A stretch of 64,000 nucleotides of DNA from positions 202,305 to 266,304 of the forward strand of contig JAFEAP010000029.1 of the NCBI GenBank assembly GCA_018266355.1, in the 5' to 3' direction. This stretch comes from Bdellovibrionales bacterium. GTDB taxonomy: Bacteria > Bdellovibrionota > UBA1018. Below, piece after piece: positions 1 through 9,025 of this stretch. The number at the start of each line of letters is the position of its first letter. Positions within the stretch are counted from its first letter, which is position 1. The notes under the pieces were generated by a model, which was not told where the DNA came from, did not search any database, and worked only from the letters and a program-made list of their open reading frames with translations. A program made the translations under genes and the position numbers.

Positions 1-300
1 CGTCGGGCGCGCTTCGAGGCGCTTGAGTCCGATGTCTTCCTCGCAGGACTCGCAAAGGCCGAAGGTTCCTTCTTCGATGCGTTCGAGCGATTCGTCGATT
101 TTCTTCAAATAGAGGGTTTCGCGGTTGTTCAGGCGCATCCGCATCGATTGCTCGACGTCGGTCGTGGCTTGGTCGATCTCGTCGAAACGGTCGTCCGCAT
201 TCACGCTGAAGTCTTCGCGAAGGACCTTGTGATTGAACAAGATCTTCCTTTTTTCCGCGAGGAACATCTTTTTGAAGCGGTTCATCGATTCTTTTCTCAT
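1..300 (-). CDS. DksA/TraR-family zinc-finger protein, 3' end cut off
   Basis: The first 100 residues are visible; the gene runs off the left edge. Residues 10-75 are charged and helical, as in the coiled-coil of DksA/TraR proteins, and a CESC pair follows at residues 83 and 86, the first half of a C4 zinc finger; the second Cys pair lies beyond the edge. Proteins of this family bind in the RNA polymerase secondary channel and tune transcription, often with ppGpp. The start ATG (300-298) overlaps the mglA stop as ATGA, so the two are probably translationally coupled. An internal ATG at 285 is a possible alternative start. Family call is good; whether it is true DksA or a short TraR-like member cannot be told. 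Confidence 0.8.
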   Translation of the reverse strand, partial: MRKESMNRFKKMFLAEKRKILFNHKVLREDFSVNADDRFDEIDQATTDVEQSMRMRLNNRETLYLKKIDESLERIEEGTFGLCESCEEDIGLKRLEARPT

Positions 301-890
301 GGTTTTTCTCCCCCTTTGAGTTCCCGGATCACCCACTGGGTGACCGATTGAAGCGTCTCCATGACCCCGTCTCCGCGACTCGCGACCGCCTCGAAAGACG
401 GTTTGCGGCCCGGATTGAAGGTCTGCTCGAGTTCTTTCACCGGCAACGCGCTCGGCAAGTCCCGTTTATTGTACTGAAACACGATCGGAAGCTTGTTCGA
501 GTCGTAGCCTTGGCGCTCGAGATTCCGCGTCAGATTTTCGAAGCTCTCCAGATTCGCTTCCATGCGTTCCGCCTGGCTGTCGACGACGAAAACCACTCCG
601 TCGACGCCTTTGAGGATGAACTGCTGGGAGACTTCGTAAAAGGTCTGGCCCGGAATCGTGTAGAGGTGGAAGCGCGTCTTGTATCCGCGCACGTCACCCA
701 CGCCGAGAGGGAGGAAATCGAAGAAGAGCGTACGCTCGTTCTCCGCGTTCCCGGCGAAGAATTTCCCGCGCAGGTCCTGCGCGGTCTGTTCGTAGATGTA
801 CTGGACGTTCGTCGTCTTCCCGCAGAGGCCGGTCCCGACGTAAACGATCTTACAGTTCACCTCTTTGGTGGAGTAGTTGATGAAGCTCAT
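297..890 (-). CDS. mglA: MglA, Ras-like polarity GTPase
   Basis: 197 aa, the usual MglA length. The P-loop GTGLCGKTT is at residues 19-27, the switch II stretch TIPGQ shows the PGQ form typical of MglA rather than the DxxG of Ras, and NKRDLP near residue 140 is the guanine-specificity motif. MglA switches between GTP and GDP and sets the leading pole in Myxococcus; in Bdellovibrio it is known to be needed for prey entry. No MglB-type GAP (roadblock fold) gene is in view, so the partner is elsewhere or absent. It sits 33 nt after recR and overlaps the downstream DksA/TraR-like gene by ATGA, on the same strand as dnaX and recR. Confidence 0.95.
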   Translation of the reverse strand: MSFINYSTKEVNCKIVYVGTGLCGKTTNVQYIYEQTAQDLRGKFFAGNAENERTLFFDFLPLGVGDVRGYKTRFHLYTIPGQTFYEVSQQFILKGVDGVVFVVDSQAERMEANLESFENLTRNLERQGYDSNKLPIVFQYNKRDLPSALPVKELEQTFNPGRKPSFEAVASRGDGVMETLQSVTQWVIRELKGGEKP

Positions 891-923
891 CGGGTTACCA
901 CATCTCGCCTTTTAGAGAGATGC

Positions 924-1538
924 TCATCGCATCTCCATGCGATTCTCGATCGCCTTCCCGATCGTCTGGCGATCGGTGTATTCGAGCTGTCCGCCCATCG
1001 GGATGCCGTGCGCGAGCTGGGTCACGCGGACGCCGAGCGGCCGGATGAGACGGGTCAAATAAAGGGAGGTGGCGTCGCCCTCGACGCTCGGATTCATCGC
1101 GAGCAGGACTTCGCGAACCGGCGCGACCGGCGCCCGGAGGCGATCCATCAGTTCGCGGATCTTCAGTTCGTCCGGGCCGATGCCGTCGAGCGGAGAGAGG
1201 GCGCCGTGCAGGACGTGGTAGACGCCCTTGTAAGTGCCCGAGAGTTCGATCGAGTTCATGTCCGACGGCCGTTCGACGACGGAAATCATCGCGCGGTCGC
1301 GGCTCGCGTCGTTGCAGATCCGGCACGGATCCGTGTCGGTGAAGGTGAAGCAGACCGAGCAGAGCCCGACCTTCTTCTTCGCCGCGACGAGCGCGTCCGC
1401 GAGCGCGGCGGCGTACGTCTCGTCCTGCTTCAGGACGTAGTAGGCGAGGCGGGTCGCGGTCTTTTCGCCGATGCCCGGGAGCTTCGAGAGTTCGAAAATC
1501 AGTTTCGAAACCGGATCGGAGGAATTCGGCGTCATCAT
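924..1538 (-). CDS. recR: RecR recombination mediator
   Basis: 204 aa, normal for RecR. A helix-hairpin-helix (LSKLPGIGEKTA) lies at residues 18-28, a C4 zinc finger at Cys60, 63, 72 and 75, and a Toprim domain follows, with the SVEGDAT region near the C-terminus. With RecF and RecO it loads RecA on gapped DNA coated by SSB. The start chosen is the first of two adjacent ATG codons (1538-1536), which overlaps the dnaX stop as ATGA; dnaX-recR pairing is a very common bacterial arrangement, although the small YbaB nucleoid protein usually between them is missing here. Confidence 0.96.
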   Translation of the reverse strand: MMTPNSSDPVSKLIFELSKLPGIGEKTATRLAYYVLKQDETYAAALADALVAAKKKVGLCSVCFTFTDTDPCRICNDASRDRAMISVVERPSDMNSIELSGTYKGVYHVLHGALSPLDGIGPDELKIRELMDRLRAPVAPVREVLLAMNPSVEGDATSLYLTRLIRPLGVRVTQLAHGIPMGGQLEYTDRQTIGKAIENRMEMR

Positions 1539-3331
1539 TTCTTCTCTCCTTCGTCGAACTCGATCGGGCCGAGCTCTCCTCCGAAGAGGGAGCGCGCTTC
1601 GGCGATGATCGGGTGGTTCGCGGCGGCGTCCTTCGCCATCTTCTCGCGGTTCGCGAATTCCTTTTCCCGTTTTTCGGCGAGGCTCGTTTCGCGGGTTTCC
1701 CTTACTTCGACGAGGACGCGCTTCACGACGCCGAAATACTCGAGGGTGAATTTCTGGAACTCGCTCAGCGCCGCGACGCTCGTGAGGAGGCCGTGGTAGA
1801 GGTCCGCGTTCGAGGGCGAAAAGACGACGACGAAGTCCTGCTCGATGGTCGTCGGAAACTGGTCGCAAATCGCGTTTTCGAGCGCGTTCGCGATCGCCGG
1901 GCGGGACCCGCGGACGTGGGAGATGAAGCCTTCGAAGGATTTCGGGCCGGCGGGCGCGCGGCTCGCGCCGAGGTTCGAGATCGTCTCGGATACGGGAGTC
2001 GCGGTCTTCTTCATCGCGAGCGGCGAGGAGCCGGTGAAGAGAAGGGAAGCTTTCGGGAGCGCGCCGGGAGCGGCTGGCGTCGAAGCCGGGATTTCCGGAG
2101 CGACCTTCGGCGCGGTGTGGGCGACACGGGAGGTGCCGGCCGATCCGGTGGTCGCCGTTCCCGTCGGGCGGCCGTTTCCGGGCGCCGTTCCGCCGGCGGA
2201 GCCGGACGTCGGTCCCGCGATCGAAACGAGCGTCTCGGCCGAGGCGCACTTCACGATGAGGACTTCGAGCACGAGCTTCGGTTGCGGCGAACGGGCGATC
2301 CACTCGATGCCGTTTTGGAAGGCTTGGAAGAAGAGTTCGATTTCCTCGAGTTCGCGATGGGCCGCGATCTTCTTCAGTTCCGCGACTTCTTCCGCCGCGA
2401 GTTCCAGGCCCGTCGATTCGACGCCGATCTTGATCAAGATCGCGGCGTGCAGGTATTCGAGGAGGTTCTTCGCGAGGAGCTTCAGCTCGTGGCCCGCGCG
2501 GTAGGCTTCGCCGACGAGTTCGATCGCCGCCTTCGGATCGCGCGCGAAGATCCCGCGGAGGATGCCGAGCTGGGTTTGGCTCTCGATGAGCCCGATGCTT
2601 TCACGGACGGCCGCGGCGGTGATCTTCTTCCCGGTGTAAGCGATGACTTGGTCGAAGAGGGAGAGCGCGTCCCGCATCGATCCGTCGGCGGCGCGCGCGA
2701 GGAGCGCCGTCGCGGCCGGCTCGATCGAGATTTCCTCGCCGGTCGAGACTTCCTCGAGGCGGGTTTGGATCTGGGCGGCGGTGAAGCGCTTCAAGTCGAA
2801 ACGCTGGCAGCGCGAAAGGATCGTGCCCGGGATTTTATGCGGTTCGGTCGTAGCCAGGACGAAGATGACGTGGGCCGGCGGCTCCTCGAGGGTTTTCAGG
2901 AGCGCATTGAACGCCGCCGTCGTGAGCATGTGGACTTCGTCGATGATGTAGATCTTCCGGGTGCCCGACGAGGGCATGAACTTCGCGTTTTCGCGGATTT
3001 CCCGGACGGCGTCGACGCCGTTGTTCGAGGCGCCGTCGATCTCGATCACGTCGACGGAGTTGCCCGCCGCGATCTCCTTGCAGCTCGAGCACTCGCCGCA
3101 ACTCCGGAGCCACTGGCCGTCCCACTTCGCGTTCGGACACCGGATCGCTTTCGCGAAGATCCGGGCGATCGAGGTTTTACCGATCCCGCGGGATCCGGTG
3201 AGGAGATAAGCGTGATGGATCCGATCCGATTGGATCGCGTTCATCAGCGTGCGGACGACCGGCCCTTGTCCACCGATGTCGGAGAACTGCGAAGGACGCC
3301 ATTTGCGAGCGAGGACGACGTATGAACCCAT
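1535..3331 (-). CDS. dnaX: DNA polymerase III subunit gamma/tau
   Basis: 598 aa clamp-loader ATPase. Walker A GSRGIGKTS is at residues 46-54, the zinc module uses Cys65, 78, 81 and 84, and IIDEVHML (Walker B) and TLEEPP follow as in all DnaX. Residues about 370-450 are an Ala/Pro/Gly/Thr-rich linker, and the end carries a tau-like C-terminal domain with the LFGGE motif. I see no run of A residues of the slippery type, so there is no sign of a frameshifted gamma form. It heads the minus-strand chain dnaX-recR-mglA. The 176 nt between it and the divergent alkyltransferase gene must hold both promoters. Confidence 0.96.
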   Translation of the reverse strand: MGSYVVLARKWRPSQFSDIGGQGPVVRTLMNAIQSDRIHHAYLLTGSRGIGKTSIARIFAKAIRCPNAKWDGQWLRSCGECSSCKEIAAGNSVDVIEIDGASNNGVDAVREIRENAKFMPSSGTRKIYIIDEVHMLTTAAFNALLKTLEEPPAHVIFVLATTEPHKIPGTILSRCQRFDLKRFTAAQIQTRLEEVSTGEEISIEPAATALLARAADGSMRDALSLFDQVIAYTGKKITAAAVRESIGLIESQTQLGILRGIFARDPKAAIELVGEAYRAGHELKLLAKNLLEYLHAAILIKIGVESTGLELAAEEVAELKKIAAHRELEEIELFFQAFQNGIEWIARSPQPKLVLEVLIVKCASAETLVSIAGPTSGSAGGTAPGNGRPTGTATTGSAGTSRVAHTAPKVAPEIPASTPAAPGALPKASLLFTGSSPLAMKKTATPVSETISNLGASRAPAGPKSFEGFISHVRGSRPAIANALENAICDQFPTTIEQDFVVVFSPSNADLYHGLLTSVAALSEFQKFTLEYFGVVKRVLVEVRETRETSLAEKREKEFANREKMAKDAAANHPIIAEARSLFGGELGPIEFDEGEKK

Positions 3332-3507
3332 GTTTTAAAGTGGGCGCACCATATAGAGCGACTCGAAGCGTAAGCAAGCGAAAAGACGGGGTTTTTATGC
3401 ACCGAGTTGCTGCTATCCGCTGTCACGCACGGTCATTTCGCGGTACGATCTTGATTGAAAAGAGACCCGAGATCGCTCAGATTTTCGAGCATCCTGCACG
3501 GAGGCGC

Positions 3508-4089
3508 ATGGCGAATCGTTTTCGAATCGAAAAGGCGGTCGACGATTGCACCTTTCATTTCGATCTTTATTGGAATGAAAGCGGTCGGTTGACGCGAGTC
3601 GCCTGGAACGAAGATTCGATCGCGCCGCTCCTTCCCGCCCACGAACAACCCCCCTACGGCGTCGCCGCCGTCCTTCGCGATCTCGCCGGATTTTTTCGCG
3701 ACGGCGCACCGCTGCTTCCGCTTCACTGGGATCTTCTCGATACGACGGAGCTCACCGATTTTTCCCGCAAGGTTTACGCGGCGACCCTCGCGATCCCGCA
3801 CGGTGAAACGCGCACCTATGCCTGGGTCGCGAAGAAAATGGGCAGCCCTCTCGCCGCGCGCGCCGTCGGTCAGGCGCTTCGAAAAAATCCGTTCCCGATC
3901 CTGATCCCATGCCACCGCGTCGTCTCCGACAAGACGATCGGCGGATTCATGGGCACGGATAATCCGAGCGACCTCGAGATGCGGTTCAAACTCTGGCTCC
4001 TCGAACTCGAGGGCAGTTACCGGAGTCCGTTCTTCCCGTTCCTCGAATCGGCTCCGCGGCTCCAAGCGGTGGCATGCGCGCGCGCCTGA
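3508..4089 (+). CDS. ogt: Methylated-DNA--protein-cysteine S-methyltransferase (Ogt/Ada-C type)
   Basis: 193 aa suicide repair protein that moves alkyl groups from O6-alkylguanine to its own cysteine. The active site PCHRVV is present with Cys135 as acceptor, preceded by the winged-helix segment (TYAWVAKKMG, RAVGQALRKNP) that flips the base. The ATG at 3508 is preferred because GGAGG lies just upstream (3500-3504); the frame is open further upstream but without family similarity. The end overlaps the next gene by 16 nt, suggesting cotranscription. The C-terminal tail of about 30 residues after the core is longer than the minimal family domain. Confidence 0.92.
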   Translation: MANRFRIEKAVDDCTFHFDLYWNESGRLTRVAWNEDSIAPLLPAHEQPPYGVAAVLRDLAGFFRDGAPLLPLHWDLLDTTELTDFSRKVYAATLAIPHGETRTYAWVAKKMGSPLAARAVGQALRKNPFPILIPCHRVVSDKTIGGFMGTDNPSDLEMRFKLWLLELEGSYRSPFFPFLESAPRLQAVACARA

Positions 4090-5303
4090 CCTACGCCCTG
4101 CGCGGTCTCGTCTTCGTCGTCCTCGCGTGGGCGGTCTACGCGGGGTTTTCCCGCGGCGGCCAGGATTTCGCCGTTTTTCACTACGCGGGTAAACTCGCGC
4201 TCGAGGGTCGGTGGGACGCGCTTTACGCGGAAGGCCCGGATCGCTTCCTTTACGCTCCCGGATTCGCGTTCCTCGTTTCGCCGCTCGCGGCGCTGCCGGT
4301 GAAGGTCGCCCTCGGGATCTGGCTCGCGTTCACGCTCGCGGCGTTCGGAGCGGCGATTCGGATGCTCGCGCGGGCGCACGGCGAGATTCCCGTTTACCTC
4401 GCGATCCTTTTTTCGGTGCGGCCGCTGCTGATCGATCTTCGCTACGGACAAGTGAACCTGCTCATCCTCTCTTCCGCGGTGTGGGCGCTTCTCGCATGGA
4501 GCGAACGCACGGGTACGCGCCGGGCGAAGATGAACCTCGCGGCGTCGTGGTTCGTCTTCGCGATCGCGGCTTGCGCGAAGGTCTATCCGCTCGCGCTTTT
4601 CCTTTTTCCGATCGGCGGGATCATCCGCGACGGAGCCGCGGGCCGCGCGCACGGCCGGCCGGCGATCCTCGGCGCGCTCGGCGGGGCGGCCTTCCTGCTC
4701 CTTCCGCCGCTCGTGCACGGCGGCGTTTACGCCGCATGGTTCGACGCCCTCGCGCGGAAGGGACTGCCGACGGACACTCATAACCAATCGCTGCTCGCGT
4801 TCCTCGTCCGCGTGGCGGGCGGCGAACCGTTCAACGCGCTCGGCTTGTCGGGAGAGACGCTGCGGTTCCCGGGTTTCGGGCTTTCGTTCCCGATTATGCG
4901 CGGAATCTGGGGAATCTTCACGATCGGAGTCCTCGCCGCGCTCGCGAGGCTCGCGCTTCGGATTTCGGGAAGTTTCGAGGACGCGCGGCTCTCGGCGTGG
5001 CTCGGGCTCGCGCTTTGCTTTTTGCCGGCGCACTTGATTTGGAAATCGTATTTCGTGCTCGGGATCCCTCTCTTAGCGGGAATCTTCGCGGAAGCGAAGG
5101 ACGACGAGAAATTTCGGCGCCTTCTCCTGCCGGTCGCGGCGGTGCTCGGCCTCGCGCTCGCCTGCGCGAGTGGGGACGGCGTAGGACCGCGCGCGTCGGC
5201 TTGGATCGAGGCCTGCGCGCCGTTTTTCTGGATCCACCTCGCCGCCGTCGTTACGGGCTTTTCGCGGCTTTCTTGTCGGGCGTCGACGCCGCGTTCCGCT
5301 TGA
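4074..5303 (+). CDS. GT87-like (DUF2029) integral membrane glycosyltransferase
   Basis: 409 aa with roughly ten hydrophobic segments. The pattern resembles GT-C glycosyltransferases of the GT87/DUF2029 group: a first membrane helix (residues 9-24), then an Asp (D31 in GGQDFAVFHYAG) in the first outside loop where PimE-type enzymes have their catalytic Asp, then YAPGFAFL and LLIDLRYGQVN motifs typical of the group. These enzymes use polyprenyl-phosphate mannose or similar donors at the outer face of the inner membrane. Acceptor and sugar are unknown. The gene overlaps ogt upstream and its last 53 nt overlap the convergent mltG. Confidence 0.75.
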   Translation: MRARLTYALRGLVFVVLAWAVYAGFSRGGQDFAVFHYAGKLALEGRWDALYAEGPDRFLYAPGFAFLVSPLAALPVKVALGIWLAFTLAAFGAAIRMLARAHGEIPVYLAILFSVRPLLIDLRYGQVNLLILSSAVWALLAWSERTGTRRAKMNLAASWFVFAIAACAKVYPLALFLFPIGGIIRDGAAGRAHGRPAILGALGGAAFLLLPPLVHGGVYAAWFDALARKGLPTDTHNQSLLAFLVRVAGGEPFNALGLSGETLRFPGFGLSFPIMRGIWGIFTIGVLAALARLALRISGSFEDARLSAWLGLALCFLPAHLIWKSYFVLGIPLLAGIFAEAKDDEKFRRLLLPVAAVLGLALACASGDGVGPRASAWIEACAPFFWIHLAAVVTGFSRLSCRASTPRSA

Positions 5304-6360
5304 GATCCCGCCAGCTTTTTCCCTCTCGCGCCTTCGCGTCGAGTTGGAATTTCGCGACGGCCTTTTCGTGATCGCCGTAGGTCGACGTGAATTCGTGGGT
5401 GCCGTCGTTCTTCGACACGAAATAAAGGTAGTTATGCTGGGCCGGGTTCAAGGTCGCGCGGATCGCCTCGATTCCCGGGTTCGAGATCGGTCCCGCGGGC
5501 AGGGCCGCGATGTAATAGGTATTGTACGGATTCGGATCCGAAAGGTCGGATTTGTGGAGGTTGCCCCGGTAGCGCGCCCAAATCCCGTAGATCGTCGTCG
5601 GGTCGCTTTGGAGCTTCATCTTCTTCTTCAGCCGGTTATGGAATACGCCGGCGATGATCGGGCGTTCGCTCGGCGCGCCGGTTTCCTTTTCGACGACCGA
5701 GGCGAGGGTGATGATCTCGTCGCGGGTCATTCCGAGCTCCTTCGCGCGTTGGTCGTCGTTCGCGGTCCAAGCGTTCGCGAATCGCTTCACCATCGTGCGC
5801 AGGATTTCCTCCTGGGTCATTTTCCGCTGGAGCAGGTAGGTGTCCGGAAAGAGATAGCCTTCGAGCGTCTTCGGAGGCGGAACGAGGGCGAGCGTCGCGA
5901 TGAACTTCGGGTCGCGCGCGAGTTTCAGGAATCGCTCCTTCGACCCGTATCCTTTCGCCGCGATCGCGTCGGCGACTTCGTAGAGGTTCTCCCCTTCACG
6001 CACGAGGAAAGGACGGGCGACGGAAACGCCGGAGGCGAAGATATCGAAGATCTGCGCGGGCGTCATCGAAGGCGAGAGCTCGTATTCGCCGGCCTTCATT
6101 TTCGCCCAGCTGCCCCTGAACTTGCCGTAGTACTGGAAGATTTTCGCGTTTCGGACGATTTGCATCGCTTCGAGTTGGCGCGAGATCGCGCCCGGACCCT
6201 GGCCACGGTCGACTTCGATGATCGCGCGCGCGGTGTTTTGGGGTTGGTAGGGCTGGAGGGACGTGCGGAAGAAGAAGCCGAGTCCCCCGAAAAGCAAGGC
6301 CACGCAGACGAGGGCGAAGATCGCGAACGAAACTTTTTCGGTGCCGGATTCGGGGCGCAT
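5251..6360 (-). CDS. mltG: MltG endolytic peptidoglycan transglycosylase
   Basis: 369 aa, with one N-terminal membrane helix (residues 10-31), a LysM-like stretch around residues 95-135 (PAQIFDIFASG, REGENLYEVA) and the YceG/MltG catalytic domain: LEGYLFPDTY at 166-175, the ASVVEKETG motif with the conserved Glu pair 224/226, and LQSDPTTIYG. The enzyme cuts nascent glycan strands to set their length at the inner membrane. The last 20 residues are Lys/Ala-rich and not conserved in the family. In most genomes mltG lies next to ruvX or tmk; here it stands alone, convergent with the glycosyltransferase. Confidence 0.95.
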   Translation of the reverse strand: MRPESGTEKVSFAIFALVCVALLFGGLGFFFRTSLQPYQPQNTARAIIEVDRGQGPGAISRQLEAMQIVRNAKIFQYYGKFRGSWAKMKAGEYELSPSMTPAQIFDIFASGVSVARPFLVREGENLYEVADAIAAKGYGSKERFLKLARDPKFIATLALVPPPKTLEGYLFPDTYLLQRKMTQEEILRTMVKRFANAWTANDDQRAKELGMTRDEIITLASVVEKETGAPSERPIIAGVFHNRLKKKMKLQSDPTTIYGIWARYRGNLHKSDLSDPNPYNTYYIAALPAGPISNPGIEAIRATLNPAQHNYLYFVSKNDGTHEFTSTYGDHEKAVAKFQLDAKAREGKSWRDLKRNAASTPDKKAAKSP

Positions 6361-6483
6361 TAGTAGAGATGGTAGCTTTTCGGGCGCGGACGGGGAATGG
6401 CTTTTCCTGAAGGTTCGCGAGGTCTCGAGCGACGGAAGGCTGACGCGGTCGGGCGATTTGGGCCGCCCGGCGCCAAGATCCCG

Positions 6484-6511
6484 TTGAAACTTTACGCGAA
6501 GCGAGTAGGCT
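6484..6511 (+). promoter_or_regulatory. Possible sigma70-type promoter for rho
   Basis: TTGAAA (6484-6489), a 16-nt spacer and TAGGCT (6506-6511) lie about 110 nt before the rho start, the only reasonable match in the 263-nt gap between mltG and rho. Between it and the ATG is an imperfect inverted repeat (GGCTAGC / GCTGGCC, about 6578-6594) that could form a leader hairpin; rho leaders are often attenuated by Rho itself. Weak call, by eye only. Confidence 0.3.
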
Positions 6512-6623
6512 TTAATTCATCCCCGTCCTTTTCGTTTCCTAACGGCGACCCGGTTCCGGTTCGCTTTCCCCCCTGACGGCTAGCTTCCGCTGGCCGATAA
6601 ATCACCGCTCAAAAAGGGAAGTT

Positions 6624-7871
6624 ATGCATCTTCGTGAACTAAAAGAGAAAAAGATCGCCGATCTCGTCGAACTCGCGAAAGAGCTCGCGATCGAAAACGG
6701 AGCGGGCCTTCGCAAACAAGATCTCATATTCGCGATCCTCCAGAAAAAAGCGGAGAAGGACGAACACATCTTCGCCGACGGCGTGCTCGAGTGCCTGCCC
6801 GATGGGTTCGGGTTCCTCCGAGCCCCAGACTATAACTACCTCCCGGGACCGGACGACGTGTACGTATCGCCCTCGCAGATCCGTCGTTTCGGCCTTCGGA
6901 CCGGCGATACGGTGAGCGGTTCCGTGCGCGCGCCGAAGGAAGGCGAGCGCTATTTCGCGCTCCTCAAAGTCGAGCAAGTGAACTTCCAGGCGCCCGAGAT
7001 CAACGCGGAAAAAGTCCTCTTCGATAACCTCACCCCGCTATATCCGAACGAACGCATCAAGCTCGAGTTCCAACCGACGAACTATTCCACTCGGATCATC
7101 GACATGATGGTGCCGCTCGGAAAAGGGCAGCGTTGTCTCATCGTCGCGCCTCCGCGCGCCGGTAAGACCGTCCTCATGCAGGACATCGCGAACGCGATCA
7201 CGGCGAACAACCCTGAGATCAAACTCATCGTCCTGCTCATCGACGAACGTCCGGAAGAAGTCACCGACATGCAGCGCTCGGTGAAGGGCGAAGTCGTCTC
7301 CTCGACCTTCGACGAACAGGCCTCGCGTCACGTCCAGGTCGCCGAGATGGTTATCGAGAAGGCGAAGCGCCTCGTCGAGAACAAGTACGACGTCGTGATC
7401 CTGCTCGATTCGATCACCCGTCTCGCCCGCGCCTACAACGCGGTCGTTCCGCCTTCCGGCAAGATCCTATCCGGCGGCGTCGATTCGAACGCGCTCCACA
7501 AACCGAAGCGGTTCTTCGGCGCGGCCCGGAACGTCGAAGAAGGCGGATCGCTTACGATCATCGCCACCGCGCTCGTCGAAACCGGCTCCCGGATGGACGA
7601 GGTCATTTTCGAAGAGTTCAAGGGGACGGGTAACTCCGAGATCCACCTCGACCGGAAGCTCATGGAAAAGCGCGTCTTCCCGTGCTTGGACATCAACAAA
7701 TCCGCCACCCGGAAGGAAGAGCTCCTTATCCCGAAGGACATGCTGAATCGGCTTTGGATCCTCCGGAAAGTGCTCCATCCGATGAATACCCTCGACGCGA
7801 TGGAGTTCCTGCTGGATAAGGTGACGAACACGAAGTCGAACGACGAATTCATCAAGGGCATGAGCGGGTAA
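6624..7871 (+). CDS. rho: Transcription termination factor Rho
   Basis: 415 aa hexameric RNA-DNA helicase that ends transcription at unstructured C-rich RNA. In order: N-terminal helical domain ([19 protein letters not shown]), cold-shock-like RNA-binding domain ([11 protein letters not shown]), the Walker A APPRAGKT with Lys181, [12 protein letters not shown], the [11 protein letters not shown] segment and the arginine-finger region to the end. Length and motifs are standard with no N-terminal insertion. AAAGGGAAG (6613-6621) acts as ribosome binding site. First gene of the rho-DUF1385-prfA-prmC-murA block; rpmE, which often follows rho, is not here. Confidence 0.98.
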   Translation: MHLRELKEKKIADLVELAKELAIENGAGLRKQDLIFAILQKKAEKDEHIFADGVLECLPDGFGFLRAPDYNYLPGPDDVYVSPSQIRRFGLRTGDTVSGSVRAPKEGERYFALLKVEQVNFQAPEINAEKVLFDNLTPLYPNERIKLEFQPTNYSTRIIDMMVPLGKGQRCLIVAPPRAGKTVLMQDIANAITANNPEIKLIVLLIDERPEEVTDMQRSVKGEVVSSTFDEQASRHVQVAEMVIEKAKRLVENKYDVVILLDSITRLARAYNAVVPPSGKILSGGVDSNALHKPKRFFGAARNVEEGGSLTIIATALVETGSRMDEVIFEEFKGTGNSEIHLDRKLMEKRVFPCLDINKSATRKEELLIPKDMLNRLWILRKVLHPMNTLDAMEFLLDKVTNTKSNDEFIKGMSG

Positions 7872-7929
7872 AACACATCTAGAAAGGCAGTCGCGGTCCG
7901 CGCCGTTCAGCCGGCGCTTCCGCAGTATT

Positions 7930-9015
7930 ATGGGCGTCATCGCGAGTCAGTCTCCATCGGGAAAGCAGTTCACGAGCATCGGCGGCCAAGCCGTCCTCGA
8001 GGGCGTGATGATGCGTTCGCCGAACTTCGTCTCGGTCGCGGTCCGCCGCCAAGACACGAAGAAGATCGTGATCAAGCACGACCCGTATTCGACGATCCTC
8101 CGCCGCTATCCGATCCTCGCGAAACCGGTTCTTCGCGGAGTCGTGACGCTCGTCGAGTCGATGGTCCAAGGCATGGGCGCCCTTTCGTTCTCGGCCGAGA
8201 TCGGAGGGGAAGGCGAAGCCGCCAAGAACGCCCGGGCGAACGGCGGAAAGGCCGAGGCGACGGAAAAGCTTTCGAGGACCGAGGTCGTCGGTTCGATGGT
8301 CTTCGCTTTCGTGATGGGACTCCTTCTCTTCGTCGCGCTCCCGCACGCGATTACGGCGGTGCTCACTTCCGAGCGTTTCCTCGCGATCTCCGTGAAGAGC
8401 CCGCTCTTCCACGCGATCGACGGCGCCTTCAAGATGATGATCCTGCTCGCGTACGTGTGGGCGATCTCGCGAATGCCGGAAATCCGCCGTGTGTTCCAAT
8501 ACCACGGAGCCGAACATAAATCGATCTTCACCTTCGAGGCGGGCGAGGATCTCACCGTCGAGAACGCGCGGAAATACTCGACGCTCCATCCGCGCTGCGG
8601 AACGAGCTTCCTCCTCTTCCTCGTGTTGATCTCGATCGTGATGTTCAGCATCCTGCTTCCGATCCTCGGCCTTACGAATTTCAGCGACGTCGCCTGGAAG
8701 AATCACCTCGGGATGATCCTCGCGAAGATGGTGCTCATGTTCCCCGTCGCGGGCCTCGCGTACGAAGTGATCAAGCTTTGCGCCTGCCGAATGGACAATG
8801 CCTTTTTCCGCGCCGTCATCGCGCCGGGACTCCTCCTCCAAAAGCTCACCACGATCGAGCCCGACGATTCCCAGCTCGAAGTCGCCCTCGCGTCGCTTCG
8901 TCAGTGCCTTCGCCTCGAAAAGGCCGTCGAATCCCCGAAGAGCGGTTTCGAAGTCGTCGGTATCGAAGAACTCAGCTATCGTCCGGCTGCGGTCGGCGAA
9001 TTTCCGGAACTGTAG
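7930..9015 (+). CDS. DUF1385 (YqhQ-like) membrane protein
   Basis: 361 aa. The signature IGGQAVLEGVMMRSP near residues 17-31 identifies the DUF1385 family, and three to four hydrophobic segments follow (about 120-140, 170-180, 225-260). A central YHGAEHKSIFTFE motif and HPRCGTSFL suggest a bound metal or substrate, but no enzyme activity is established for the family. It is widely found between rho/rpmE and prfA, as here, which argues for a housekeeping role linked to envelope or translation. A stretch of about 30 residues rich in Ala/Lys/Glu (about 90-115) interrupts the usual sequence. It is 10 nt from prfA. Confidence 0.85.
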   Translation: MGVIASQSPSGKQFTSIGGQAVLEGVMMRSPNFVSVAVRRQDTKKIVIKHDPYSTILRRYPILAKPVLRGVVTLVESMVQGMGALSFSAEIGGEGEAAKNARANGGKAEATEKLSRTEVVGSMVFAFVMGLLLFVALPHAITAVLTSERFLAISVKSPLFHAIDGAFKMMILLAYVWAISRMPEIRRVFQYHGAEHKSIFTFEAGEDLTVENARKYSTLHPRCGTSFLLFLVLISIVMFSILLPILGLTNFSDVAWKNHLGMILAKMVLMFPVAGLAYEVIKLCACRMDNAFFRAVIAPGLLLQKLTTIEPDDSQLEVALASLRQCLRLEKAVESPKSGFEVVGIEELSYRPAAVGEFPEL

Positions 9016-9025
9016 GGGTATTTCC

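Noticed and set aside
1535..3331. Programmed frameshift in dnaX
   Set aside because: No slippery run of A residues is visible in the linker region and the frame runs unbroken to a tau-like C-terminal domain.
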